From Ruminococcaceae bacterium UBA1405 (GTDB taxonomy: Bacteria; Bacillota; Clostridia; Oscillospirales; Ruminococcaceae), in NCBI GenBank assembly GCA_002305685.1, contig DBQB01000019.1, forward strand, positions 43,858 to 107,857: a stretch of 64,000 nt of DNA, in the 5' to 3' direction. Position numbers and translations under genes: made by a program. Below, one piece after another: positions 1 to 8,410 of the stretch (within the stretch, counting starts at the first letter, position 1; every line of letters begins with the position of its first letter). A model generated the notes under the pieces. It had not been told where the DNA came from. It saw only the letters and a list, made by a program, of their open reading frames with translations, and made no database searches.

Positions 1-2
1 TG

Positions 3-386
3 GAATGTATGTGGTTGATGCTGCAGCACCCCCAACCGGAGGATTTTGTCATAGCCACAGGGGTACAGCATACCGTGCGGGATTTTGCCACCAGAGCCTT
101 TGCCGCCAACGGCATCTCCCTGGTATGGGAAGGATCGGGACTTGCGGAGAAAGGGTATGACGCCTCCAACGGCAGGATGTTGGTATCGGTAAATCCCCAA
201 TGGTTTCGCCCCACCGACGTTGTGGATCTGTTGGGAGACCCTACCAAAGCTCAGACGCTGTTGGGATGGAATCCCCATAAAACCAGCTATTCTCAACTTG
301 TGGAGCGGATGGCACTCCATGACCGCAACCTGGCAAAAAAAGAAAAGGCACTGCGAACCCTGGGGGAGAAAGGAGGGAAAAAGTAA
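3..386 (+). CDS. gmd: GDP-mannose 4,6-dehydratase, C-terminal part (5' truncated by window edge)
   Basis: This is the C-terminal third of GDP-mannose 4,6-dehydratase, the cytosolic short-chain dehydrogenase/reductase that turns GDP-mannose into GDP-4-dehydro-6-deoxy-mannose, the first step to GDP-fucose. The frame is open to the left edge and reads through the typical block ending in WLMLQ, then the DFVIATG...HTVRDF segment that contacts the nucleotide sugar, and a late RPTDVVDLLGD...LGW block that is characteristic of the family. The catalytic Tyr-Lys and the Rossmann glycine motif lie outside the window. The stop TAA overlaps the ATG of the next gene (TAATG), so it is translationally coupled to fcl. 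The internal ATG at 9 is not a real start. Confidence 0.93.
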   Translation, partial: ECMWLMLQHPQPEDFVIATGVQHTVRDFATRAFAANGISLVWEGSGLAEKGYDASNGRMLVSVNPQWFRPTDVVDLLGDPTKAQTLLGWNPHKTSYSQLVERMALHDRNLAKKEKALRTLGEKGGKK

Positions 387-1326
387 TGCAGCCCGATGCA
401 AAAATTTATGTGGCAGGACATAGAGGAATGGTGGGTTCCGCCATTGTAGAGCAGCTGCAGCAGCAGGGATACCGCAATCTGCTTACCAGAACCCATGCCC
501 AACTGGATTTAACCCGGCAGCAGGCAGTGGAAAGTTTTTTCAGGAGCAAAAGCCGAAATATGTTTTCCTGGCAGCAGCCAGGGTGGGGGGCATCGGAGCA
601 AATTCCAGCGCCCAGGCAGATTTTCTTTATCAGAACATGATGATGGAGATGAACGTCATCCATGCCGCATGGCAATGCGGATGCAAAAAATTACTGTTTT
701 TGGGCTCCTCCTGTATTTACCCCAGGATGGCCCCTCAGCCGATAGCCGAAAGCTGCCTGCTCACCTCCCCGCTGGAAAAGACCAACGAGGGTTATGCGCT
801 GGCAAAAATATCCGGCCTCAAATACTGTGCCTATCTCAAGAGACAGTATGGCGCCGATTTCATCTCGGTGATGCCCACCAACCTTTATGGCCCCAACGAC
901 AACTATCACCCCACGAACAGCCATGTGCTGCCCGCCATGATCTGCCGGTTCCATCAGGCGAAGGAAGCAGCGCTGCCCTATGTCACCTGCTGGGGAGACG
1001 GAAGCCCTCTGCGGGAATTTTTGTACGTGAAAGATTTGGCTGAGTTCTGCGTGTTCTTGATGGACCATTACAGCGGTGAGGAACCGGTCAACGCCGGTAC
1101 CGGTCAGGAGATCACCATCCGGGAACTGGCAGAGCTGGTGGCGCAGGTTGTGGGATACCACGGGGAAATCCGCTGGGACACGACAAAGCCCAACGGCACC
1201 CCCAGAAAGCTGCTGGATGTGAGCAAGGCCACCGCTTTGGGATGGCGATACAAAACCGAGCTCAGGCAAGGGATCCGGCTGACCTATGAAGATTTTTGTA
1301 AAAATTCCGCCAACTTACGGCGCTAA
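386..1326 (+). pseudogene. fcl: GDP-L-fucose synthase, split by a single-base frameshift
   Basis: The product would be GDP-L-fucose synthase, the epimerase/reductase that completes GDP-fucose. Bases 386-538 encode the N-terminus with the NADP-binding motif GHRGMVGS. From 541 the family sequence continues in another frame (QEQKPKYVFLAAA, then GGIGANSS, a YALAK catalytic Tyr-Lys pair and the CWGDGSPLREF block) to the stop at 1324-1326. Joining the frames gives about 313 residues, the normal family length. The break is in a T6 run at 535-540: one T is missing, or the ribosome slips -1 at T TTT TTC (535-541), which fits the slippery-heptamer pattern. Without slippage translation ends at 640. Gene remnant, phase-variable locus, programmed frameshift and sequencing error are all possible. 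The rest of the sequence looks conserved, arguing against old decay. Confidence 0.85.
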
Positions 1327-1359
1327 ACCGTCGCAAACTTCAAAGGAGGAGGATGGAGA

Positions 1360-2679
1360 TTGCATATTCTGCTGCTTTCAGGCGGTTCCGGCAAACGGTT
1401 ATGGCCGCTCTCCAATGAAATCCGCTCCAAACAGTTTCTCAAGCTGTTCCCCGGCCCAACCGGAGAATACCAATCGATGGTACAGCGGATGTATCAAGGC
1501 GTCAGCAAGATGGAAGGGATTACCGGCGTGACGGTGGCAACCTCCAAGGCACAGCTCTCCCCGCTCTACAGCCAGTTGGGCCGGCAGGTGGATGTCTGCA
1601 TCGAACCTTGCCGGAGAGACACCTTCCCTGCCATCGCTCTTGCCGCAGCATACCTTCGGGATGTAAAGAAAATAGACTGTGAGGAAACGGTGGTCATCTG
1701 TCCGGTGGACCCATATGTGCAGCAGGATTACTTTGAAGCCCTTGCCGATGTGGGAAAACTGGCTCAAAAAGGGGATTCTCATCTGGTTTTGATGGGAATT
1801 GCCCCTACCTACCCCAGCGAAAAGTACGGCTATATCCTTCCGCAGGATACCGGTACCGTCAGCCGGGTATCCGCCTTTATCGAGAAACCGGACACGGCCT
1901 CGGCAAGAGAATATATCCGCCGCGGCGCACTATGGAACGGCGGTGTTTTTGGCTGCAAGCTGGGGTATCTGCTGCAAAAAGCGGATGAGAATCTACCGTT
2001 TACCGGCTACACCCAGTTATACCAAAACTACCAAAAGCTTACGCCGATATCCTTCGATTATGCGGTGGTGGAAAAGGAAAAACAGATACAGCTGCTGCGC
2101 TTCTGCGGGGCTTGGAAAGATTTGGGGACCTGGAACACCCTCACCGAAGCGATGGAACAGCCGGTGATTGGCAAGGGGATGTTGAGTGAAAGCTGCCGAC
2201 ATACCTATGTGGTCAATGAGCTGGATATCCCAATTCTTTGCATGGGATTAAAAGATATGGTGGTTTCCGCTTCTCCCCAAGGAATCCTGGTTTCGGATCT
2301 GGAACAGTCCAGTTATATGAAACCTTTGGTCGAAAAGCTGGACCATCCGATTCGGTTTGCCGAGAAATCCTGGGGCAGTTACCGGGTGCTGGATGTCCAG
2401 CAGGACAGTATGACCATCAAGGTAACGCTGCATCCCGGACACCGGATGCAGTATCACAGCCATCGGTTCCGGGATGAGATCTGGAACATTGTCTCCGGTC
2501 AAGGCACAGCAATTGTGGATGGTAAGCGCCAGGAGGTAGGGGTTGGGGATGCTGTTTTTGTGCAGGCTGGCTGCCGTCATACCCTATGGGCCAAAACACA
2601 GCTCGTCGCAATCGAAGTACAGATGGGTAAGGAGATCAGCGCCGATGACAAGCAAAAATATGAATGGGAAGATAAATAG
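1360..2679 (+). CDS. manC: Mannose-1-phosphate guanylyltransferase / mannose-6-phosphate isomerase
   Basis: Makes GDP-mannose from mannose-1-phosphate and GTP. The start is TTG at 1360, preceded by a strong AAAGGAGGAGG at 1342-1352. Residues 1-280 are a nucleotidyltransferase domain with the signature LSGGSGKRLWPLS near the N-terminus and a FIEKPD sugar-binding motif around residue 170. The last ~100 residues form a type II phosphomannose isomerase cupin (PGHRMQYHSH...EIWNIVSGQG). At 439 residues it is slightly shorter than AlgA/ManC proteins of ~470. It lies between fcl and manA in the GDP-fucose operon and supplies the Gmd substrate. Its isomerase domain duplicates the activity of the separate class I isomerase immediately downstream. 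Confidence 0.93.
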   Translation: MHILLLSGGSGKRLWPLSNEIRSKQFLKLFPGPTGEYQSMVQRMYQGVSKMEGITGVTVATSKAQLSPLYSQLGRQVDVCIEPCRRDTFPAIALAAAYLRDVKKIDCEETVVICPVDPYVQQDYFEALADVGKLAQKGDSHLVLMGIAPTYPSEKYGYILPQDTGTVSRVSAFIEKPDTASAREYIRRGALWNGGVFGCKLGYLLQKADENLPFTGYTQLYQNYQKLTPISFDYAVVEKEKQIQLLRFCGAWKDLGTWNTLTEAMEQPVIGKGMLSESCRHTYVVNELDIPILCMGLKDMVVSASPQGILVSDLEQSSYMKPLVEKLDHPIRFAEKSWGSYRVLDVQQDSMTIKVTLHPGHRMQYHSHRFRDEIWNIVSGQGTAIVDGKRQEVGVGDAVFVQAGCRHTLWAKTQLVAIEVQMGKEISADDKQKYEWEDK

Positions 2680-3664
2680 CGATTGCTACCCCCAACCTTT
2701 CCTGCTGGAACCGGCTTTCAAAAGCCATCTATGGGGTGGGACCAGGCTGCGGGATAATTTTTCCAAGGAAAGCCATCGGGAGATTGTGGCGGAAACCTGG
2801 GAATGTTCCACCCATCCGGACGGCCCCAGCCTAGTGGCTTCCGGAGCCTTCCGCGGTCAAACCCTGCGCAGGGTGCTCCAAAGCCATCCCCAATGGGCAG
2901 GGGGCCCCTGCCCTGACGGTCAGCTTCCGGTACTGCTTAAGCTCATCGATGCCAAGGAGGATCTTTCGGTACAGGTACATCCCGACAACCAATATGCCCG
3001 CGTCCATGAAAACGGGGCTTTGGGCAAAACCGAAATGTGGTATATTTTGGATGCTGCGGAAGGCGCCGCCATCGTCTACGGTTTTCTTCATCCGGTGACG
3101 CCCCAGCAGATACGCCAAAGCGTTGAGCAGGGGTGTTTGCAGCAGCATCTGCGCCGGATACCGGTGAAAAAAGGGGATGTTTTTTTCATCCCCGCCGGGA
3201 TGGTGCACGCGGTTGGAGCCGGAATCCTTTTGGCGGAAATTCAGCAAAATTCCAACATCACCTATCGCCTGTACGACTACGAACGCCGGGACGAAAACGG
3301 ATTCACCCGTCCCTTGCAGTTGGACCAAGCTTTGGCGGTTGCTCGCCTTTCCCCTTCGGAGCCGCCATGCAGGCTGAAAGGGATCATACGGTTTGAACGT
3401 GGCGCCACCTTGCACCCGCTTTGCCGGTGCAGCTACTTTCAGGTGGAGTATCTGCGTCTGGACACCCGGCGCCGCCATCAATTCTGGTATTTAAACAGTA
3501 CCCCACATTCTTTTCAGATTCTGCAATGTATACAGGGCTGCGGCAGTGTGTTCTGGGAAGGAAAATCCTTGTTTTTTCATCGGGGAGACTGTATTTTTGT
3601 TCCCGCCGGCACAGCAAAGCTGGGATTTCACGGACAGGGGGAGCTGCTGAAAATCCAGTGCTGA
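2645..3664 (+). CDS. manA: Class I mannose-6-phosphate isomerase
   Basis: Interconverts fructose-6-phosphate and mannose-6-phosphate, the entry step to GDP-mannose. The zinc-site segments of Firmicute ManA proteins are visible: LSVQVHPDN followed by LGKTEMWYIL, and the later PAGMVHAVG...LAEIQQNS block. ATG 2645 is chosen because TAAGGAGA sits at 2628-2635; the first 35 bases overlap the end of manC in another frame. The open frame extends further upstream but has no family similarity there. The product is 339 residues, within the usual 310-340 range. An alternative start is ATG 2660. Confidence 0.92.
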   Translation: MTSKNMNGKINSDCYPQPFLLEPAFKSHLWGGTRLRDNFSKESHREIVAETWECSTHPDGPSLVASGAFRGQTLRRVLQSHPQWAGGPCPDGQLPVLLKLIDAKEDLSVQVHPDNQYARVHENGALGKTEMWYILDAAEGAAIVYGFLHPVTPQQIRQSVEQGCLQQHLRRIPVKKGDVFFIPAGMVHAVGAGILLAEIQQNSNITYRLYDYERRDENGFTRPLQLDQALAVARLSPSEPPCRLKGIIRFERGATLHPLCRCSYFQVEYLRLDTRRRHQFWYLNSTPHSFQILQCIQGCGSVFWEGKSLFFHRGDCIFVPAGTAKLGFHGQGELLKIQC

Positions 3665-3690
3665 CAAGGGAAAGGAAGGAGAAATACACC

Positions 3691-5391
3691 ATGGAAACCA
3701 GAGATTGCCAGGCAGAATACCTGCGCTGGTGTCAAAACGCAAGGGATGCCGACACGGCCAAAGCCCTCTCTGAGATGCGCGGCCATCCCCAGCAGATTCA
3801 GGACTGCTTTTATCGGGATCTTTCCTTTGGCACTGGAGGGCTTCGCGGTACCATGGGTCCGGGAACCAACCGGATCAACGTCTATACCATCGCCCAAGCC
3901 ACCCGGGGGGTTGCCGATTATCTTTCCGGCCATTTTGACCAGCATCAGCGAAAGGTGGCCATCTGCTGGGACACCCGCATCCATTCCCAGACCTTTGCCC
4001 AGCTTTCCGCCGGTATTTTTGCCGGTCTTGGAGCACAGGTGCTGCTTTTTCCAAGACCTATTCCCACCCCTTTTCTCTCCTTTGCCGTACGAAAACTGGA
4101 ATGCGCCTGCGGCGTGATGATCACAGCCAGTCACAATCCCGCCTGTGACAACGGATACAAGGTGTATCAGCATATGGGCTGTCAGATTACCAATGCCGAC
4201 GCCGAAGAAATCAGCCGGAATATCCGGCAGTGGGATGTGCTGGAACCATGGAAGGAAACGGATTTTCAGCAAGGAATATCCCAGGGACGAATCAGCTATA
4301 TGAGCGAAGAACTGCTGACAGATTATCTTCGGCAGGTACAAAAACAGTCGGTGCTTTTTGGGGATGCGCTCAACCGCCGGTTTCCCATCGTATATTCCCC
4401 TCTTCACGGAACCGGGTTGGAACCGGTGCTGCGCACCCTGGAACAAAGCGGCTTTTCTGCTGTTACGGTGGTACCGCAGCAGCGGGACCCGGACGGACGA
4501 TTTCCTACCTGCCCCAATCCCAATCCGGAGTTGCCGCAAGCCATGGCGCTGGCAATCTCCTGTGGAGAAAAAAGCGGCGCCGGACTGGTCTTGGCAACCG
4601 ACCCGGACTGCGATCGGGTAGCCATTGCCGTGAGGGAGCGGGGAGGAGCAATGCGGCTTCTCTCCGGCAACCAGACTGGGGTGCTGCTGCTGGACTATAT
4701 CTGTTCCCAGCGAAAAAAACATGGCAGAATGCCAAAGAATCCCGTTTTTCTCCACACCATCGTCACCACCGGTATGGCTAGGGAGATTGCCCGGCACTAT
4801 GGGGTTGCCGCTATCCAGGTGCTGACCGGGTTTAAATATATCGGAGAGCAGATCAGCAGATTGGAAACCCAGGGCAGAAGCGATGATTTTATCTTTGGCT
4901 TGGAGGAAAGCTGCGGCTATCTGTCGGGAAGCTATGTAAGAGACAAGGACGGAGTAAACGGGGCGCTGCTGCTGTGCGAAATGTATGGTTATTATCTGAG
5001 CCGCTGCACAACGCCGAGCGAAAGACTGGAGCAGCTGTACCAGGAGTATGGATACTGGCTGGACAGCCAGTACAGCCATCCTTTTACCGGGATGGCCGGA
5101 GCGCAAAAGATCCCACAAATCATGGCGCAGCTTCGGCGCCATACCGACGCCATCGGCACCGAAAAAATCCGGCAGCTCCTCGACTACGCCCAGGGATTGG
5201 ACGGCCTTCCCCCTTCCGATGTGCTCAAATTCCAACTGGAAAAAGGCGGCTGGGTGACAATCCGGCCTTCGGGAACAGAACCAAAGCTCAAGGTCTATCT
5301 GTCCTTGCAGGGCATAAGCTGGGAGACAGCGCTTCGGCGTCAACAACAGGTAGAGGAGCAGCTGAAGCGATATTTATCTCAATTTTTATAG
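3691..5391 (+). CDS. Phosphomannomutase/phosphoglucomutase (alpha-D-phosphohexomutase family)
   Basis: Moves the phosphate between C6 and C1 of mannose (and probably glucose), linking manA to manC. All four family loops are present: the phosphoserine loop ITASHNP at about residue 145, the magnesium loop DPDCDRVAI near 305, the sugar-specificity loop GLEESCGYL near 410, and the phosphate loop RPSGTEPKLKVYL near 525. At 566 residues it belongs to the long PgcA/PGM2-like subgroup rather than the ~450-residue AlgC type. ATG 3691 follows GGAAGGAG with 9-base spacing; the in-frame extension to 3421 overlaps manA and is not coding. The operon context favours mannose use, though members often accept both sugars. 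Confidence 0.92.
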   Translation: METRDCQAEYLRWCQNARDADTAKALSEMRGHPQQIQDCFYRDLSFGTGGLRGTMGPGTNRINVYTIAQATRGVADYLSGHFDQHQRKVAICWDTRIHSQTFAQLSAGIFAGLGAQVLLFPRPIPTPFLSFAVRKLECACGVMITASHNPACDNGYKVYQHMGCQITNADAEEISRNIRQWDVLEPWKETDFQQGISQGRISYMSEELLTDYLRQVQKQSVLFGDALNRRFPIVYSPLHGTGLEPVLRTLEQSGFSAVTVVPQQRDPDGRFPTCPNPNPELPQAMALAISCGEKSGAGLVLATDPDCDRVAIAVRERGGAMRLLSGNQTGVLLLDYICSQRKKHGRMPKNPVFLHTIVTTGMAREIARHYGVAAIQVLTGFKYIGEQISRLETQGRSDDFIFGLEESCGYLSGSYVRDKDGVNGALLLCEMYGYYLSRCTTPSERLEQLYQEYGYWLDSQYSHPFTGMAGAQKIPQIMAQLRRHTDAIGTEKIRQLLDYAQGLDGLPPSDVLKFQLEKGGWVTIRPSGTEPKLKVYLSLQGISWETALRRQQQVEEQLKRYLSQFL

Positions 5392-5437
5392 CCACAACTT
5401 CGACGGTACGGGTATTTTTCTAAAAGGAGGAAAGCAG

Positions 5438-6679
5438 ATGTGTAAGGATATCCCCCCAAAACGATATCGTATTGCGGTGGCCGGTATGGGATATGTGGGA
5501 CTGTCGGTAGCGATACTGTTGGCACAGCACCATCATGTCATTGCCATCGACCTGCTTTCAGAAAAAATCCGGCAGATAAATTGCCGGCAATCCCCCATCC
5601 GCGATCCTGATATGGAGAGATATCTCTCCGGCCATACGCTGGATTTGATCGCTACGCTACAACCGAAGGAAGCTTATCAAAACGCAGACTTTGTGGTGGT
5701 GGCCACACCTACCGATTATGACAGCAGCACCGGTTCCTTCAATACCACCGCGCTGGAATCGGTGATCCGACAGGTGATAAACATTCAACCCAGCGCCGTC
5801 ATCGTCATCAAATCCACCGTTCCCGTGGGATACACCGACAACCTCCGAAAGGAAACCGGTTACCCCAACATTCTATTTAGTCCGGAGTTTCTCCGGGAAT
5901 CCAAAGCGCTGTATGATAATCTGTATCCCAGCCGCATTGTGGTGGGAACCAAACTGCAAAACCGGAAGCTGCTCTCTGCGGCGCAGACCTTTGCTGCGCT
6001 GCTGGGGCAGGGCGCCCACAAAAAACAGATTGACACCTTTGTGATGGAATCCGCCGAGGCAGAGGCAGTCAAACTGTTCTCCAACACCTATCTGGCGCTG
6101 CGGGTGGGATTTTTTAACGAACTGGATAGTTTCGCGGAGAAAAAGGGACTTCGCACACGGCCGATCATCGACGCTGTCTGCCGGGATCCACGAATCGGAA
6201 ATCATTACAACAACCCCTCCTTTGGCTATGGAGGCTACTGTCTGCCCAAGGATACCAAACAGCTGCTGGCAAACTACGGCGGCATTCCGCAAAGATTGAT
6301 GGAAGCTATCGTAGAGAGCAACCGTATCCGAAAGGATTTCATTGCAGGACAGATTCTGGAGATGGCTTCCCATCAGCCCAAGAACGGACAGATTCCTCCC
6401 GTGATCGGGATCTACCGTCTGAACATGAAAAGCGGTTCCGACAATTTTCGCCAAAGTGCGGTACAAGGAGTCATGAGACGTCTCATGCTTCAGGGGGCTC
6501 GTTTGGTGGTCTATGAGCCTGGTCTGCCGGAGGGAGAAAACGAATTGGGGTGGACGGTCACCCACGACCTTGAGCAATTTAAGGCACTCGCACAGGTGAT
6601 CGTGGCAAACCGGTGGGATGCTTCGCTCAGCGATGCAGCGGAAAAGGTATACACCCGGGATCTTTACCAAAGGGACTAA
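5438..6679 (+). CDS. ugd: UDP-glucose 6-dehydrogenase-type nucleotide-sugar dehydrogenase
   Basis: NAD-dependent four-electron oxidation of a nucleotide sugar, most likely UDP-glucose to UDP-glucuronate. The N-terminal Rossmann motif is AGMGYVGLSVA (residues ~16-25). The central domain carries KSTVPVGYT and FSPEFLRESKALYDNLYPSRIVVG, and the catalytic cysteine lies in GYGGYCLPKDTKQL near residue 268. The 413-residue length and the overall pattern match the short bacterial Ugd subgroup rather than WbpA/WecC dehydrogenases. AAAGGAGGAAAG precedes ATG 5438. It is the last gene of the sugar-nucleotide operon, followed by a terminator, and would supply glucuronate for surface polysaccharide. The exact substrate cannot be read from sequence. 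Confidence 0.9.
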   Translation: MCKDIPPKRYRIAVAGMGYVGLSVAILLAQHHHVIAIDLLSEKIRQINCRQSPIRDPDMERYLSGHTLDLIATLQPKEAYQNADFVVVATPTDYDSSTGSFNTTALESVIRQVINIQPSAVIVIKSTVPVGYTDNLRKETGYPNILFSPEFLRESKALYDNLYPSRIVVGTKLQNRKLLSAAQTFAALLGQGAHKKQIDTFVMESAEAEAVKLFSNTYLALRVGFFNELDSFAEKKGLRTRPIIDAVCRDPRIGNHYNNPSFGYGGYCLPKDTKQLLANYGGIPQRLMEAIVESNRIRKDFIAGQILEMASHQPKNGQIPPVIGIYRLNMKSGSDNFRQSAVQGVMRRLMLQGARLVVYEPGLPEGENELGWTVTHDLEQFKALAQVIVANRWDASLSDAAEKVYTRDLYQRD

Positions 6680-6741
6680 TTGGACAAAGGATTTCAAAAT
6701 CCCGATGACTCTGCCGGATCCATACAGAAGGTTAGATAAAA

Positions 6742-6779
6742 AAATACCCTTGAAAGCACGTTTGCCTTCAAGGGTATTT
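6742..6779. terminator. Bidirectional intrinsic terminator
   Basis: A 13-bp inverted repeat (arms AAATACCCTTGAA and TTCAAGGGTATTT) with a short loop separates the convergent ugd and DUF3267 genes. The A-rich left flank and the T-rich right arm allow it to act on both strands. Confidence 0.85.
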
Positions 6780-6785
6780 CTCTGT

Positions 6786-7397
6786 TTACTGTGTTTGTTC
6801 CTTCTTTGTGGGGAGCGGGGTCACCCGGTCGCTGGCGGAAAGGAATACCCGCACCACGCCAATATCCTGCACCAAGGTATCCGAGGGCATACGAAGCATC
6901 GCAACCGCCACATAGATATCTCCCACCGCTCCAGCCAGATTCAGAATCTGCAACAGCGAGGCTGACCAGTACATACCGCTTCCCAGCAGCAGGGGCAGCA
7001 CAGCCAGTACCACCCCCCATACCACAATGGGAGCAAAGGAGATCAGCAGATAGCTGGATCTGTTGTAGTAAGCCATGCTTCCCGCATACGCCAAAATACC
7101 GTCGGCACGGAACTTTGGAACAGGCTTACGGCACAGCAGCACCATCGCCAAACCATGAATCAGCTCATGAAGAGGAAAATACAGTATTGCGCCAATCACG
7201 ATAAAGGGCACAGAAATCTGATCCAACCCTTGAGCAGAGGCACCAAACATGGGAGCCATGCGAAAGGTCAGGATATAGAGCAGCGAACAAACTCCGATGG
7301 CAAGAAAGTTGATCTTGACCGAAAGGGAATTGTTGCGCTTATAATCGATGATGCGAAATGGCCGGTAACCTTTGGGCAGCTGTTGGGTGTTTTTCAT
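6786..7397 (-). CDS. DUF3267-family membrane protein with HExxH motif (putative zincin)
   Basis: A 203-residue integral membrane protein with about four hydrophobic segments (approx. residues 28-50, 62-85, 112-140, 150-175). After the second segment comes FPLHELIHGL, containing an HExxH signature; this is the hallmark of the DUF3267 putative metallopeptidase family, whose substrate is unknown. ATG 7397 is preceded on the minus strand by AAGGAGA. It has its own promoter (TTGCAA-17-TATAAT at 7447-7475) and ends at the shared terminator, so it is monocistronic. Nothing in the neighbourhood points to a substrate; peptidase activity is inferred only from the motif. Confidence 0.75.
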   Translation of the reverse strand: MKNTQQLPKGYRPFRIIDYKRNNSLSVKINFLAIGVCSLLYILTFRMAPMFGASAQGLDQISVPFIVIGAILYFPLHELIHGLAMVLLCRKPVPKFRADGILAYAGSMAYYNRSSYLLISFAPIVVWGVVLAVLPLLLGSGMYWSASLLQILNLAGAVGDIYVAVAMLRMPSDTLVQDIGVVRVFLSASDRVTPLPTKKEQTQ

Positions 7398-7446
7398 GTT
7401 GTCTCCTTATCAGCATTCACGAGAGATGGAAAAACAAATTTCTTTT

Positions 7447-7475
7447 ATTATATCGCCGCGACGCAGGTTTTGCAA
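7447..7475 (-). promoter_or_regulatory. Sigma-A promoter of the DUF3267 gene
   Basis: On the minus strand TTGCAA (7470-7475) and a perfect TATAAT (7447-7452) are separated by 17 bases, about 50 bases upstream of ATG 7397. Confidence 0.75.
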
Positions 7476-7612
7476 CCATAAAGAGAAAATACCTGCACCA
7501 AAGACTGTCATTGTCCACTTTGAACACCTAGAGTTCTGTAAGGAAAAATTTTATTTCTCCCCAATGTGTTTTACAACTTGCGAGGAAAATTATGAGATCT
7601 AATGTAGAAAAA

Positions 7613-7642
7613 CTGGCACAAAGTCTTCAGCCTTGGTATAAT
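7613..7642 (+). promoter_or_regulatory. Probable promoter of the YesU-like gene
   Basis: CTGGCA (7613-7618) and TATAAT (7637-7642) with 18-base spacing. It lies inside the 5' extension of the open frame and so argues for a start downstream, near 7697. Confidence 0.6.
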
Positions 7643-7696
7643 AGAAACGCGGGAGCATCCCCACAAAGCTTTCGCCGTGACAAAGGAGTGATTCAT

Positions 7697-8362
7697 CTGA
7701 AAAGGACACTGATTTATGACAATCCTCTAAACGATCTTGCGTCGGTGAAGGATTTTATACTGGAGGGTTCGGCAGCGCTCTCCTTTCCCCAGGGCCGCTT
7801 GCGCCTGGAAAACCGATTGGATCCATCCCTGCAACAGAAAGCAAACTATGTATTTTGGTGCCCCGAGGATTTTCCGTCGGATATCGCCATCACTTGGGAT
7901 TTCTGGCCGGTACGGGAACCGGGGCTGGCCATCTTGTTCTTTGCCGCCAAAGGCCGAAACGGTGAAGATCTGTTTGACCCCGCTCTGCAAAAACGCACCG
8001 GGGAATACCCGCTGTACCATCATGGGGATATCAACGCCTTTCATATCTCCTATTTTCGCCGCAAAGAACCGGACGAGCGAGCGTTTCATACCTGCAATCT
8101 GCGCAAAAGCTACGGATTCTATATGGCCGCCCAGGGTGGAGACCCGATCCCCGATGTGGCCAGCGCCGTACCACCCTACCATCTGACGGTGATGAAATGG
8201 GGGCCGGACGTCACCTTCTCGGTCAGCGATCTCACGGTGCTTCACTATCATGACGACGGCGTAACCTATGGGCCTTTGCTGACAGGCGGAAAAATCGGTT
8301 TTCGTCAGCTGGCGCCTATGATCGGAGAGTACGCCAATCTGAAGGTATACGCTTTGGAGTAA
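7697..8362 (+). CDS. yesU: DUF1961 family protein, YesU-like
   Basis: Closely resembles Bacillus YesU, a beta-sandwich (concanavalin-like) protein of unknown activity encoded with rhamnogalacturonan-degrading enzymes. The diagnostic stretch FWCPEDFPSD...ITWDFWPV...LFFAAKG, LFDPALQKRTGEYP, HGDINAFHISYFRRK and CNLRKSYGF is fully present. The start is unusual: family alignment puts it near LIYDNPL, and AAAGGAG at 7682-7688 is 8 bases before a CTG codon at 7697, giving 221 residues as in YesU. The alternatives are GTG 7688, which overlaps the ribosome site, or ATG 7592, which would place a TATAAT promoter inside the gene. No signal peptide is seen, so it is cytoplasmic. No other pectin gene is adjacent. 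Confidence 0.8.
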   Translation: MKRTLIYDNPLNDLASVKDFILEGSAALSFPQGRLRLENRLDPSLQQKANYVFWCPEDFPSDIAITWDFWPVREPGLAILFFAAKGRNGEDLFDPALQKRTGEYPLYHHGDINAFHISYFRRKEPDERAFHTCNLRKSYGFYMAAQGGDPIPDVASAVPPYHLTVMKWGPDVTFSVSDLTVLHYHDDGVTYGPLLTGGKIGFRQLAPMIGEYANLKVYALE

Positions 8363-8410
8363 CCGGTATTTCTGCCGCAAAAAACAAAGTTTCACGAAAG
8401 AAGGACTGCT

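Noticed and set aside
3628..5346. 572-codon open frame on the minus strand
   Set aside because: It lies exactly opposite the phosphohexomutase, has no domain similarity and no ribosome site; long antisense frames are expected from the codon bias here.
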